A stretch of DNA of 64,000 bases from Candidatus Bathyarchaeota archaeon (GCA_026014875.1 JAOZHO010000051.1:1-64000); one strand, 5' to 3'. Positions 24,250 to 33,017 are shown, counted from the first letter of the stretch. Numbers and translations: made by a program. Notes: generated by a model not told the origin, from the sequence alone.

Positions 24250-24879
24250 TTACATGAAACTACATAATGCTAGATAATTAAACACAGGATGTCTTGGTGA
24301 ATCAATTTTTGAATAGTATCTCCATTCTGCCAGATAATTACCACTTAGTATTATTGGAACTTCTCTACCCTTTGTTGTACCTTTTCCAGCATTTTCGCTC
24401 CATTTCAAGATACCATTAAGCTTCTTTCCTTCATGAATCCGAAACGCTTCATCAACTGTAATTTTTCTAGTTGATGGTTTCTGATATAATGTATCATTGG
24501 ATAGCATTAGAGCAAACCAATCCCAACCAAGTTTCTCCCTAACCTTCTCAAGGCGACTAACATCTTTCAAATAATCGTAACGACCTTGATCTTGCGCTCC
24601 ATGATCTTTTAGAAAATATTTTTCACCCTTAAACTGAGTCTGAATATTTCTAGTTCTATATTTTAATTCAAGTGCAAAACTCGAATCCTCATCTTTTACA
24701 ACTATATCTAAATAGATTCGTGGATCCAGATCAATTGGTTTTTCTAGATAAATCTCAACACTTGGAAAACTTTTCTGTATCTCCCATGCTAATTGTAGTT
24801 GAAAATCGGCTTCACTATGAAACACAGGGCGTCTCTTAGATAATTGTTCTATGATAAAATGCAGGTCTTGAGTGTTCAT
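24250..24879 (-). CDS. PD-(D/E)XK nuclease-like protein
   Basis: 209 residues. HSEADFQLQLAWEIQK, then YLDIVVKDEDSSFALELKYR gives the D...ExK catalytic core of restriction-endonuclease-like nucleases (Asp of YLDIVV, Glu and Lys of ELK). The rest (SRLEKVREKLGWDWFALMLSND) matches the following helix and strand. ATG 24879 has an excellent AAAGGAGG ribosome site, unlike the leaderless genes. It lies 34 bases behind the second nuclease gene, so the two form an operon. Very AT-rich. Likely defence or restriction; target unknown. Confidence 0.7.
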   Translation of the reverse strand: MNTQDLHFIIEQLSKRRPVFHSEADFQLQLAWEIQKSFPSVEIYLEKPIDLDPRIYLDIVVKDEDSSFALELKYRTRNIQTQFKGEKYFLKDHGAQDQGRYDYLKDVSRLEKVREKLGWDWFALMLSNDTLYQKPSTRKITVDEAFRIHEGKKLNGILKWSENAGKGTTKGREVPIILSGNYLAEWRYYSKIDSPRHPVFNYLALCSFM

Positions 24880-24913
24880 TCCTCCTTTCTCCTCATGCAT
24901 GCACGAGAAATAG

Positions 24914-25330
24914 TTATTGTTCGATGACTACATCTGGAGATTCAACCCAGAATAGTTTGATTCCGAATTTACGAATTTCTTGGGAGGCCGCTTCAATATG
25001 ACCTCTTAGATAATCATCATTAGGTTGTGCTATACCAACAATAGCTGATGGATTAGCGTGTTTTTGTTCAAGGACTTTTACGATGGCCTTCCCAAAATGG
25101 TCTTTGATTTGACCAGAGTCAAAATATGGCCGTGTAGTAACAGGAGACCTTGGATTACCTTTACTCCCCTTCGCCTCGATTATCATGACTTCATTATCTT
25201 TCGTTGCCTTAATGTCAATACCCCGTGAGTGCCCTTTTGATATCTCTAAGATTGTCCAATCATCTTTTTTTAGCCAGATACAAAGGAAATCAATGACCTC
25301 ATTTTCAGTAAGCTTTACCATAGCCACCAT
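24914..25330 (-). CDS. Small PD-(D/E)XK nuclease-like protein (Mrr/HJR-like)
   Basis: 138 residues. GHSRGIDIKATKDNEVMIIEAKG contains Asp and ExK of the restriction-endonuclease fold (in parts: RGIDIKA, IIEAKGS), preceded by a helix with LTENEVIDFLCIWLKKDDW. The glycine-basic segment PRSPVTTRPYFDSGQIKDHFG resembles nucleases of the Mrr/VRR group. First gene of the minus operon; ATG 25330 is about 22 bases after a TATA-like TATTATAC. Could be a recombination nuclease instead, but the neighbour is also a nuclease, so defence is the preferred reading. Confidence 0.65.
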   Translation of the reverse strand: MVAMVKLTENEVIDFLCIWLKKDDWTILEISKGHSRGIDIKATKDNEVMIIEAKGSKGNPRSPVTTRPYFDSGQIKDHFGKAIVKVLEQKHANPSAIVGIAQPNDDYLRGHIEAASQEIRKFGIKLFWVESPDVVIEQ

Positions 25331-25389
25331 TTAGCCAATATAAGGGAGTATAATATGAAAGTTAACCCATTCACTGAAAATTTATCCTT

Positions 25390-25399
25390 GCGCGCGTAC
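25390..25399. repeat. GCGCGCGTAC direct repeat, left copy
   Basis: GCGCGCGTAC, identical to 26033-26042. Lies between the nuclease operon and the EVE-like gene. Confidence 0.65.
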
Positions 25400-25456
25400 C
25401 ACTCCCAAACTATCGCACGCTAGAACTATTAAATCATAATAACTCATAATTCTACG

Positions 25457-26032
25457 ATGTCTTACATCTGCCCCCGGTGTAACACAATATTCTCTTCTGA
25501 AGAATATTCACAAGACAAGTTCTGTACGAAATGTGACACATTTTTGAAGAAACATCAAGAACCACGAATCCGAAAAATCACCTTTACAAAACATGAGGAA
25601 GATTCAAATTATTGGATTATACCCGTGAAACAAGCAGGTTCTATAAACAGATCAATTGTCAAAGAAAAAATATGGGCCTATGGGACAGATACTCCAGGAA
25701 GAAATCTTATCAAGCCCAAGGATTGGGCCTGTTTCTATCTATCAAAGCATGGGATTGTAGCACATGCTGAAATACTGACATATCCTAGAAAAATGGAACA
25801 CCCTCCAGTTAACGACCCTGAAAAATATAATTGGGTCTTCAAATTGGGAAATATATCCGTCTATCTAGAAAATCCACTTAAGATTTCTCTTACTATTCGT
25901 AAACAGCTTGATGCATTTAAAAAATCTGATCCTTTGTCAACTAAAATCGCTATTGATAGCTGGGGATTGTTTGTTCAGAGTAATAAGCAAATATCGCTGC
26001 ACGACTTTAAACTTCTTATAGGTTTACAATAA
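25457..26032 (+). CDS. EVE-like domain protein with N-terminal zinc ribbon
   Basis: 191 residues. The first 35 residues are a zinc ribbon (YICPRCNT, then FCTKCDTF). The remainder, with YWIIPVKQAG, IWAYGTDTPGRNLIKPKDWACFY (in parts) and HAEILTYP, resembles the EVE/PUA-like fold that reads modified bases; EVE domains often accompany modification-dependent restriction nucleases. Here two nuclease genes lie next door, divergently. TATA-like CTATTAAATC precedes ATG 25457. The stop is followed by base one of the right GCGCGCGTAC repeat. Strongly AT-rich, likely acquired. Confidence 0.6.
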   Translation: MSYICPRCNTIFSSEEYSQDKFCTKCDTFLKKHQEPRIRKITFTKHEEDSNYWIIPVKQAGSINRSIVKEKIWAYGTDTPGRNLIKPKDWACFYLSKHGIVAHAEILTYPRKMEHPPVNDPEKYNWVFKLGNISVYLENPLKISLTIRKQLDAFKKSDPLSTKIAIDSWGLFVQSNKQISLHDFKLLIGLQ

Positions 26033-26042
26033 GCGCGCGTAC
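26033..26042. repeat. GCGCGCGTAC direct repeat, right copy
   Basis: Starts on the base after the EVE-like gene's stop codon. With 25390-25399 it brackets that gene as one module of about 650 bases. Confidence 0.65.
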
Positions 26043-26105
26043 ATACGAAATACCCATTCTAATTATAGGTTACTCGGTATCAAACCGCATTTAGAGCAGA
26101 AGCCT

Positions 26106-26492
26106 TCAATCCAGGATATGGGCTTCAAGGACGAAGCAGGCGAAGACGCTTGTGAAGACCTTAACGTCGCCAACGTTGACATCGACGCTCACAGATCTCC
26201 GCCTTCCCTTAGTCTCCTCGACGCTAGCCGAAGCGATCATCGAATCACCGACCTTCACAGGAGCCAGGAAACGGCATTCCGATCCCCCGAGCACGACGAA
26301 GGGATGATTGACGGCCAACATTGCGGCATAGTCGGCGAGGCCGAACGTGAAGCCTCCATGGATCAACCCTCTCTCGTCCACCGCCATCTCCTCGGTGGCG
26401 GTCAGCGCCACCTCCGATGTCTCCCCCGTGATTATCCTCAATGGCGTGCCGAGAAGGCCTTCCCTTGCGAGGGCGTGGGTCTTTTTCTCCAA
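26106..26492 (-). CDS. PaaI-like hotdog thioesterase
   Basis: 128 residues, single hotdog fold. LIHGGFTFGLADYAAMLAVN holds the HGG motif and acidic residue of the PaaI/YbgC acyl-CoA thioesterases; the following strands (CRFLAPVKVGDSM and RRRSVSVDVNVGD) are typical. Likely hydrolyses an acyl- or aryl-CoA; substrate unknown. GC-rich, first core gene after the island, divergent from the FAH gene. Confidence 0.85.
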   Translation of the reverse strand: MEKKTHALAREGLLGTPLRIITGETSEVALTATEEMAVDERGLIHGGFTFGLADYAAMLAVNHPFVVLGGSECRFLAPVKVGDSMIASASVEETKGRRRSVSVDVNVGDVKVFTSVFACFVLEAHILD

Positions 26493-26573
26493 TAGGCGTC
26501 CTCCTTTCCCCGTTCAGTCTCTCTACAACTGTCCCGATATAACGTTAAATCTTTGCTGAGGGAGCTTGAGTGT

Positions 26574-27515
26574 ATGAAACTGTTAAGCTATCGGAGACAG
26601 GGAGTCCCAGGCATCGGTGCTCTGATCGGGTCCAGCATCCTGGATTTCAGGGAGGCGGCAAAGAACAATGTCGGGGGAGCATTCACGGATATTCCTATGG
26701 ACGGGGTATCCGGCATGATCTCTTTTCTCGGTCTGGGTGAGGATGGTCTCGGCGAGGCCCGTAGGGCTGTAGAATGGGTGGCTGATCGGGTTGGCAAGGG
26801 GGAGAGCGTCAAGGGCTTAGTCTCCCTTGACGAAGTCGAAATCGAGGCTCCCATACCCCGCCCTAGGAAGAACGTGGTCTGCCTGGGTCTCAACTACGCC
26901 GATCACGTGGCGGAGGGGAGCAAGACCCTGGACGAGGAGCAGCCTCTACCTGAGCACCCCATATTCTTCACGAAACCTCCCACGGCGATCAACGGCCCAT
27001 ACGACGATATAGTCTATCCCCGGGTCACGGAGAGACTCGACTACGAGGTGGAACTCGCAGTGGTGATCGGTAAGGAAGGCAAGTACATCGCCGAGGAGGA
27101 CGCCTACGATCATATAGCGGGCTACTCGGTGTTCAACGACGTCTCCGCGAGGGACCTCCAGACGAGGCACGGCCAGTGGTACAAGGGGAAGAGCTTAGAC
27201 GGATTCGCTCCTATGGGGCCATATCTGGTGACCCCTGACGAGGTGGGCGATCCCATGGACCTGGATGTCAGCTTGAGCGTCAACGGGGTCATCCGCCAGG
27301 ACTCTAACACCTCCAACCTGATCTTCGACATCCCGAGGATCGTGAGCACACTATCTGCGGGCATCACCCTCGACGTCGGGGACATCATCGCGACGGGGAC
27401 GCCCTCGGGGGTGGGGAGCGCCCACGAGCTGGGGTTGCTGAAAGTAGGGGACTTGGTGGAGGCTCGAATCGAGAAGATCGGATCCTTGAGAAACAGGGTC
27501 GTTTCGGAAGACTAA
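26574..27515 (+). CDS. Fumarylacetoacetate hydrolase family protein
   Basis: 313 residues. The C-terminal FAH domain is complete: KNVVCLGLNYADHV, PIFFTKPPTAING, LDYEVELAVVIGK (metal-binding Glu), GYSVFNDVSARDLQ and GDIIATGTPSGVG. Members hydrolyse or decarboxylate acylpyruvates and related dioxo acids, mostly in aromatic or amino-acid breakdown, with Mg. Start ATG 26574 (MKLLSYR); the frame opens seven codons earlier. Fits with the neighbouring thioesterase as catabolic genes. Confidence 0.9.
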   Translation: MKLLSYRRQGVPGIGALIGSSILDFREAAKNNVGGAFTDIPMDGVSGMISFLGLGEDGLGEARRAVEWVADRVGKGESVKGLVSLDEVEIEAPIPRPRKNVVCLGLNYADHVAEGSKTLDEEQPLPEHPIFFTKPPTAINGPYDDIVYPRVTERLDYEVELAVVIGKEGKYIAEEDAYDHIAGYSVFNDVSARDLQTRHGQWYKGKSLDGFAPMGPYLVTPDEVGDPMDLDVSLSVNGVIRQDSNTSNLIFDIPRIVSTLSAGITLDVGDIIATGTPSGVGSAHELGLLKVGDLVEARIEKIGSLRNRVVSED

Positions 27516-27587
27516 ACTCGAAAGGACTCTTTTTTCTCCCTGTTCCTCCATCGGAGCGGGAAAAGAACGTGCGCTGGCTTAGACGGC

Positions 27588-27633
27588 AATGTTTATATTT
27601 CATTCCCTTGGTTTGAGCTATAGTTTCAAGGTG
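27588..27633 (+). promoter_or_regulatory. Thermosome promoter and ribosome-binding site
   Basis: TATA-like GTTTATATTTC at about 27591-27601, followed by AAGGTGAATT (GGTGA at about 27630) just before the TTG start at 27641. A leader of about 20 bases is implied. Confidence 0.55.
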
Positions 27634-27640
27634 AATTTGT

Positions 27641-29311
27641 TTGAGTGCAATTGGTTATGGTGGACAACCAATCATTATTCTAAAGGAAGGAACGGAGCGC
27701 AACCGCGGTAGCGACGCCAGGAACGCCAACATCCAGGCTGCACGAATCGTTGCCGAGACTGTGAAGACCTCCCTTGGACCCAAGGGCATGGACAAGATGC
27801 TGGTGGACAGCTTCGGGGACGTCACCATCACCAACGATGGCGCCACGATGCTCAAGGAGATGGACGTCCAGCACCCCGCCGCCAAGATGATGGTGGAGGT
27901 CTCCAAGACCCAGGACAACGAAGTCGGGGACGGGACCACGAGCGTAGTGGTGCTGACGGGAGAGCTCCTAGGGAAGGCCGTGGAGCTCATGGACAAGAAG
28001 ATCCATCCCACGGTAATCATCGACGGCTACAGGGACGCTCAGGAGCAGGCCCTCAAGATCCTCGACGAGATCTCCATTGAGGTCGATCCCAGGGACAAGG
28101 AGAGCCTCAAGAAGGTAGCGGTCACAGCCATGGCGAGCAAGCTCGTCTCCGGTTACAGCGACTACCTCTCCGACATATCGGTGGACGCGGTCCTCCAGGT
28201 TGCGGTGGAGGCTGACGGCGGCATCGAGGTAGACCTCGACATGATCAAGATGGAGAAGAAGCCCGGAGGCTCCCTCACAGACACGAACCTCATAAAGGGG
28301 CTCATCATCGACAAGGAAGTGGTCCACGCCGATATGCCGAAGATGGTCAAGGACGCCAAGATCGGCCTCCTCAACGCGGCCCTGGAGATCGAAAAGACCG
28401 AGTTCGACGCCAAGATCCAGATCGAGACACCCGAGGAGATGCAGGCTTACCTCGACCAGGAGGAGAACATGCTCCGGGAGATGGTCCAGAAGATCAAGGA
28501 CGCAGGCATCACCGTCCTCTTCTGCCAGAAGGGGATAGACGACATGGTTCAGCACTTCCTGGCCCGGGAGGGCATCTTCGCCGCCCGGAGGCTCAAGAAG
28601 AGCGACCTCACAGCCCTCGCCAAGGCGACGGGCGCCAAGGTCGTGACCAGCGTCGACGACCTCACGGCCGACGACGCGGGCTACGCAGCGAACGTCGAGG
28701 AGAAGAAGATCAGCGACGACAAGCTCATCTTCGTCGAGGGGTGCAAGAATCCCAAGGCTGTCTCCATCCTCGTGAGGGGTGGGACGGAGCGCATCGTCGA
28801 CGAGGCCGACAGGAGCCTCCACGACGCCCTCTGCGTCGTCAAGGACGTGGTCGAGGACCCCAAGATCGTGGCGGGCGGAGGAGCCCCCGAGATCGAGGTG
28901 GCCCGGAAGCTGAGGCGACACGCCGAAACCCTCGCGGGCAGGGAGAGACTCGCTGTCATGGCCTTCGCGGAGGCGATGGAGGTCATACCCGTGACCCTCG
29001 CGGAGAACGCGGGCATGGATCCCATCGACGCACTGTCCGAGCTACAGGCGTCGCATGAGAAAGGAGAACTCTGGGCCGGCGTCAACGGCCTAGAAGGCGA
29101 GATCTCCAATATGGCTGACATAAACGTCTACGAGCCCACCATGGTGAAGGTCCAGGCCATAAAGTCTGCGACCGAGGCATCCACGCTGCTGCTGAAGATC
29201 GATGACATCATCGCAGCATCCAAGATGAGCATGCCCGCAGGACCCCCTGGTGGTGGCATGGGCGGAATGGGTGGAATGGGCGGTATGCCTGGCGGCATGC
29301 CCCCCATGTAG
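27641..29311 (+). CDS. thsA: Thermosome subunit (group II chaperonin)
   Basis: 556 residues. ATP-driven folding chamber, partner of prefoldin. ATP site motifs: [22 protein letters not shown], and [11 protein letters not shown] with the catalytic Asp; late [14 protein letters not shown]. The C-terminus is a Gly-Met repeat ([16 protein letters not shown]), the flexible tail that points into the cavity. TTG start 27641. Only one subunit gene in the window. rpoK follows after 34 bases, so the two may share a transcript. Confidence 0.97.
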   Translation: MSAIGYGGQPIIILKEGTERNRGSDARNANIQAARIVAETVKTSLGPKGMDKMLVDSFGDVTITNDGATMLKEMDVQHPAAKMMVEVSKTQDNEVGDGTTSVVVLTGELLGKAVELMDKKIHPTVIIDGYRDAQEQALKILDEISIEVDPRDKESLKKVAVTAMASKLVSGYSDYLSDISVDAVLQVAVEADGGIEVDLDMIKMEKKPGGSLTDTNLIKGLIIDKEVVHADMPKMVKDAKIGLLNAALEIEKTEFDAKIQIETPEEMQAYLDQEENMLREMVQKIKDAGITVLFCQKGIDDMVQHFLAREGIFAARRLKKSDLTALAKATGAKVVTSVDDLTADDAGYAANVEEKKISDDKLIFVEGCKNPKAVSILVRGGTERIVDEADRSLHDALCVVKDVVEDPKIVAGGGAPEIEVARKLRRHAETLAGRERLAVMAFAEAMEVIPVTLAENAGMDPIDALSELQASHEKGELWAGVNGLEGEISNMADINVYEPTMVKVQAIKSATEASTLLLKIDDIIAASKMSMPAGPPGGGMGGMGGMGGMPGGMPPM

Positions 29312-29345
29312 TTTTCCCTTCTGTTTAACTGAAAGAGAGAGGAAA

Positions 29346-29603
29346 TTGTCTGAGGAAATCCTGATAGGCCCCCGCAAACTTACGAGGTTTGAGAGGGCGA
29401 GGATCATCGGAGCCAGGGCACTCCAGGTCTCTCTGGGGGCCCCGATTCTGGCAGAGATACCCGATTCCATGAGCGACCCCGTCGACATCTCTTTGGCGGA
29501 GCTCGAGGGGAACGTCCTCCCGATGACTCTCAGGAGGGCCCTCCCGGACAAGACTTATCAGGACATACCTCTTGCGGTCCTGACCGCCAAGAAAGACACC
29601 TGA
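29346..29603 (+). CDS. rpoK: RNA polymerase subunit K (omega homologue)
   Basis: 85 residues. RKLTRFERARIIGARALQVSLGAP is the conserved RpoK/Rpb6/omega core (in parts: TRFERARIIGARALQVS), followed by DPVDISLAELEGNVLPMTLRR and a final LPDKTYQDIP. It holds the largest polymerase subunit together. Start TTG 29346; the open frame extends upstream into the thermosome tail but that part (glycine repeat in another frame) is not protein-like. Close behind thsA. Confidence 0.93.
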   Translation: MSEEILIGPRKLTRFERARIIGARALQVSLGAPILAEIPDSMSDPVDISLAELEGNVLPMTLRRALPDKTYQDIPLAVLTAKKDT

Positions 29604-29640
29604 TATCCCCTCCGTTTTAATCCAATATGATTGAGGTGGG

Positions 29641-29832
29641 CTGGCGGTAAAGGTCGACAGAGAGTCCTGGAGGCTCACGACCCTCTTGCTGGTGTCCCTT
29701 TCCCTCGCTGTATTCCTCGTCCAGCGGACCTCATGGGCGATCTTCGACACCGTCTTCGAGGTCTGCATCTTCCACATACCCGCGGCCTTCAGCGCAGCCC
29801 TGAACGTAAAGTTCCGGGGAGACGCTGCATAA
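29641..29832 (+). CDS. Possible small membrane protein, start unclear
   Basis: An open frame runs from 29635 to TAA 29832 and reads a basic start (VKVDRESWR), one membrane helix (LTTLLLVSLSLAVFLVQ) and an amphipathic tail ending NVKFRGDAA. Codon use is GC-rich in third positions like its neighbours. No ATG, GTG or TTG lies at the expected place: CTG 29641 directly follows GAGGTGGG, and the next usual start is TTG in the helix. It may use CTG or be a remnant. Function unknown. Confidence 0.35.
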   Translation: MAVKVDRESWRLTTLLLVSLSLAVFLVQRTSWAIFDTVFEVCIFHIPAAFSAALNVKFRGDAA

Positions 29833-29880
29833 ACCCAAAAACGGTAAATACGCAGCCTCCGATATCCCTACGGTGCGAAT

Positions 29881-30882
29881 TTGAAGTTCTCTCGAATTAT
29901 CCAGTGCATCGACACCCACTCCTCAGGGGAAGCGACAAGAGTCATAGTCGGGGGGATACCCAAGCTCAAGGGCTCGACGATGGCCGAGAAGCAGGCCTAC
30001 TTCCAGAAGCATTACGATCATCTGAGACCCACCCTGCTCAAGGAGCCCAGGGGCTTCGCAGGACTCCTCGGCGCAGTCATAACGGAGCCCACCGTGCCCG
30101 AGGCGGACATCGGGGTCATCTATCTCTGGACCGACGGATATTTCAGCGCCTGCGGCGACAGCACGTACAGCGTCTCCGCGGTCCTCGTGAACACCGGAAT
30201 GGTGGAGGTGAAGGAGCCTGTGACAGAGATCATCATGGACACAGTTACGGGCCTCGTGAAGTCGAAGGTCACAGTGGAGGACATGGAGGCGAAGTCCATC
30301 TCCATGGAGGGTGTGCCCTCATTCTACTCGGAGACCGTCAATATGGAGGTCCCCGGCGTAGGGATGGTGGAGGCCGATATCGCATACGGCGGCCTCTGGT
30401 ACGCCTTCATCGACGCGGCGAGCATCGGCCTCGAGCCCACCCTAGAGAACAAGGATCAGTGGATACCCTTGGGCTGGAAGATCAGGAACTATCTGGCGGA
30501 GCACGTCAAGGTCTCTCATCCTGACTTTCCCGAGCTCAACATCCTCGATCTCGTGACCTTCTACACTGAGCCCTCTGTGGAGGGGGCGGACAGCAGGCAC
30601 TGGAACGTCTTCGGGCCCAAGCAGTCCTGCAGGTCCCCCGCGGGCACGTGCACCAACGCGAGGATGGCTGCCCTCTACGGGAAGGGGGAGCTGAAGCTGG
30701 GGGACGAGTTCGTGGCGGAGAGCACCATCCATACGCTCCACTACGGAAAGATCGCTAAGGAGGTCAAGGTGGGTGACTACGATGCGATTCAGCCCGATGT
30801 CGCTGCGACGGCCTTCATCACCGCCCTTAACACTATAGTCATAGACCCTAAGGACCCCCAGAAGGACGGCTTCCTCTTCTAA
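29881..30882 (+). CDS. Proline racemase family enzyme with altered active site
   Basis: 333 residues. Overall family layout is clear (IDTHSSGEATRVIVGG, AVITEP, YFSACGDST, then CRSPAGTCTNARMA). First catalytic Cys is Cys91, but the usual CGHG is CGDS. The second Cys position is Ala254 (family RSPCGTGT reads RSPAGTCT); trans-3-hydroxyproline dehydratases have Thr there. So racemisation is unlikely and a dehydratase-like or other one-base reaction is the better guess. TTG start 29881. Next to an aminotransferase in an amino-acid catabolism region. Confidence 0.85.
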   Translation: MKFSRIIQCIDTHSSGEATRVIVGGIPKLKGSTMAEKQAYFQKHYDHLRPTLLKEPRGFAGLLGAVITEPTVPEADIGVIYLWTDGYFSACGDSTYSVSAVLVNTGMVEVKEPVTEIIMDTVTGLVKSKVTVEDMEAKSISMEGVPSFYSETVNMEVPGVGMVEADIAYGGLWYAFIDAASIGLEPTLENKDQWIPLGWKIRNYLAEHVKVSHPDFPELNILDLVTFYTEPSVEGADSRHWNVFGPKQSCRSPAGTCTNARMAALYGKGELKLGDEFVAESTIHTLHYGKIAKEVKVGDYDAIQPDVAATAFITALNTIVIDPKDPQKDGFLF

Positions 30883-30926
30883 TTTCACCTCTTTTTCCCT
30901 CGTCCTCGGAGTTAAATAGGGGTAGT

Positions 30927-32048
30927 ATTGCCTATCCTCAGCAAGAGGCGTTCTGTATTTCCCAAGATTATATCAAGCTGACCGGGGGCGACCCGGATGT
31001 CGAGGCTCCCTCATGGGCCATTGATGCGGCCCTAAACGCCATCAAGGAGGGGGGGAAGTGGACCCATTACGCAACCCGGGGAGAGATCCCGGACCAATTC
31101 AAGCAGGCCGTGGTGGACTACTACAAGACCTTCGGCCCGATCTACGAGCCCACGAATGTTATCCCCACGGCGGGGAGCAGCGCCGCCCTGTATATCGCCC
31201 TCGCCTCGGTTCTGGAGGAGGGGGACGAGGTCCTCATGTGGAGCCCCTCGTATCGGGGCCACTACAGGATCCTAGAAGAGATGGGGGTCAAAGCCTCGGT
31301 GGCACCGCTGAGTCAGGAGACCGGATATCACCCCGATCTGGATACCCTGGAGGATTATATCAGCCCCGACACCAAGGCGGTGCTCATCTGCAACCCCAAC
31401 AACCCGACGGGCACGGTCTTCACGAGGAAGGAGCTCGAAGGTATCGGGAAGATCGCCATCGACTACGACCTCACCGTCTTCAGCGACGAGATCTACCTCC
31501 ACTTCGTCTACGACGACAACGAGTTCGTCGCGACCTCCACCCTGAAGGGGCTCAAGGAGAGGACCATCAACATCATGAGCTTCTCCAAGACATTCTCCAT
31601 GACGGGGTGGCGCCTCGGCTATGTCATAGTCCCCGAGAGATACCTCGACAAGGCGAACAAGATCAACGGCCTGGTTGCGCCCAGGCCCGCCACATTCGTC
31701 TACGCGGCGGGGACCGCGGCCCTGAGGGGGAGCATGTCCTACGTCGAGGAGAGGAGGCAGGCGTACGACGAGCGACGCAGGTACTTCTGCAAGGCCATCG
31801 ACGGCCTGGACGGGCTGAGCTGCCACCTATTCGAGGGGGCGTTCTACGCGTGGATCAACGCGAGGAGCTACGGCCTCGGGTCGGAGGAGTTCGTGAAGAG
31901 GTTTCAGGAGGCCGAGAACGTGGGGTTGAGCCCCGGGAACATGTTCGGGGTGAACACCGACGGCTACATCAGGGTCCCCCTGGTCCAGCCCGTGCCCGTC
32001 CTCAAGGACGTTGTGACGCGCCTGGATAGGTTCCTGGGCACTCTGTGA
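30927..32048 (+). CDS. PLP-dependent aminotransferase (class I/II), start not resolved
   Basis: Fold type I aminotransferase: TGGDPD near the start, then THYATRGEIPDQFKQAV, CNPNNPTG, FSDEIY, and MSFSKTFSMTGWRLGY with the PLP lysine. The first usual start (GTG 31110) would remove the substrate-binding N-terminus, whose sequence is readable in frame from at least 30963 and without stop from before 30915. No ATG, GTG or TTG exists in frame upstream; ATT 30927 or ATT 30957 or a sequence error are the options. A TATA-like GTTAAATAG is at about 30911. Amino donor unknown. Confidence 0.85.
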   Translation: MAYPQQEAFCISQDYIKLTGGDPDVEAPSWAIDAALNAIKEGGKWTHYATRGEIPDQFKQAVVDYYKTFGPIYEPTNVIPTAGSSAALYIALASVLEEGDEVLMWSPSYRGHYRILEEMGVKASVAPLSQETGYHPDLDTLEDYISPDTKAVLICNPNNPTGTVFTRKELEGIGKIAIDYDLTVFSDEIYLHFVYDDNEFVATSTLKGLKERTINIMSFSKTFSMTGWRLGYVIVPERYLDKANKINGLVAPRPATFVYAAGTAALRGSMSYVEERRQAYDERRRYFCKAIDGLDGLSCHLFEGAFYAWINARSYGLGSEEFVKRFQEAENVGLSPGNMFGVNTDGYIRVPLVQPVPVLKDVVTRLDRFLGTL

Positions 32049-32134
32049 GAGGCCCATCTCTCCCCATTTTCCTGTTCGACCTAGTCCAGACTGGGCTAGT
32101 CCTAGGAGAAAAGACTAGACATTCTGCTGGAGGG

Positions 32135-32404
32135 TCAGATGTTGATGAGCTCCTCGGCTCCTCTGAAATATCTGAGCACGCTGGCGCCCTTCTCGGTGAT
32201 GATGTATCTCTTCTTGGCCCGCTGGATGCTGGGCTCCTCGATGACGTCGAGGTGGCCCTCCGACACCAGCTTCTTCAGGATCTTCTGGGTGGGGTTCCAT
32301 GACATGTTGGCCGCGTACATGATGCGGGTGGGCTTGTCGATGCCGCTCTTCACCGCTCTGAGGACGGTCAGCATTATCTCCAGCTTTGTTCTCCTTTCGC
32401 TCAC
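32135..32404 (-). CDS. Archaeal winged-helix regulator (HTH_45-like)
   Basis: 89 residues forming one winged helix: EIMLTVLRAVKSGIDKPTRI, AANMSWNPTQKILKKLVSEG and a wing RAKKRYIITEKGASVLRYF. This matches the small archaeal HTH_45 type of predicted regulators. ATG 32404. It lies 50 bases downstream of the pilin-like gene on the same strand and may be co-transcribed with it. Target unknown. Confidence 0.82.
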   Translation of the reverse strand: MSERRTKLEIMLTVLRAVKSGIDKPTRIMYAANMSWNPTQKILKKLVSEGHLDVIEEPSIQRAKKRYIITEKGASVLRYFRGAEELINI

Positions 32405-32456
32405 ATCTCCTTCCTCCTTCCAGGGTTCACATATTTTCCTTTCATTCCTTCCTCCC

Positions 32457-33017
32457 CTATTGGTTCGTGGCCGACTCGACGTTGCACTCGGTGATGTACT
32501 GGGCGTTGTTGGTGTAGACGCTGAGATCGATGGTGGTTCCCACGTCGTCCGTCTGGACGTTCCCGGGGCCCTTGGCGTAGAAGATGATGGACCCGCTCGT
32601 GATGAGGGGCAGATTGCCGTTTGACCTGTTGTAGATTGTACTGTCGATGGTGACGCCGCTCCCGGTCAGGGAGGCGTACGATGTGCGGTTCAGCTCCCCC
32701 GTCACCGAGGTGCCCGTGGGGACTCTGTAGTAGTAGACGTCGCTCCATTCCAGTTCGACTCCCCGGACCCTGATGCCGCCGACGAGGATGTCCCTGCCTC
32801 CCAGGTTCTGGACCTTGAAAGCTGCGACGGCCCCTGAGCCGTTCACCCAGACCCTTTCCTTGGAGATTCGAACCTCCTCTCCCTTCGTCCGGGTCAGCAT
32901 TATGTTGGTGGCGTAGTATGTGGTCACGGAGGCGAGGAGTACGGCCACCACGAGAAGTATCAGGACCGACACCGTCTCGCTGAGGCCTCTCGTCTCCCTC
33001 CGTGTTCCGAATCTCAA
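32457..33017 (-). CDS. Archaeal type IV pilin-like protein
   Basis: About 186 residues. RRETRG followed by LSETVSVLILLVVAVLLASVTTYYA is a class III signal peptide: basic residues, Gly at the cleavage site, then a hydrophobic helix that would form the pilus core (quoted in parts). The rest is beta-rich with many Gly, Thr, Ser and Asn, typical of a surface domain. Prepilin peptidase would cut after RG. TTG 33017 is the best start; the AT-rich frame continues to 33164 without clear signals. Adhesin or archaellum-related role is open. Confidence 0.7.
   Translation of the reverse strand: MRFGTRRETRGLSETVSVLILLVVAVLLASVTTYYATNIMLTRTKGEEVRISKERVWVNGSGAVAAFKVQNLGGRDILVGGIRVRGVELEWSDVYYYRVPTGTSVTGELNRTSYASLTGSGVTIDSTIYNRSNGNLPLITSGSIIFYAKGPGNVQTDDVGTTIDLSVYTNNAQYITECNVESATNQ

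Noticed and set aside
27968-28921. Minus-strand open frame of 317 codons opposite the thermosome gene
   Set aside because: Shadow of the thermosome coding sequence with repetitive acidic and leucine-rich composition and no motif.
29250-29345. N-terminal extension of the rpoK frame into the thermosome gene
   Set aside because: It reads the Gly-Met repeat region in another frame; RpoK similarity begins just after TTG 29346.
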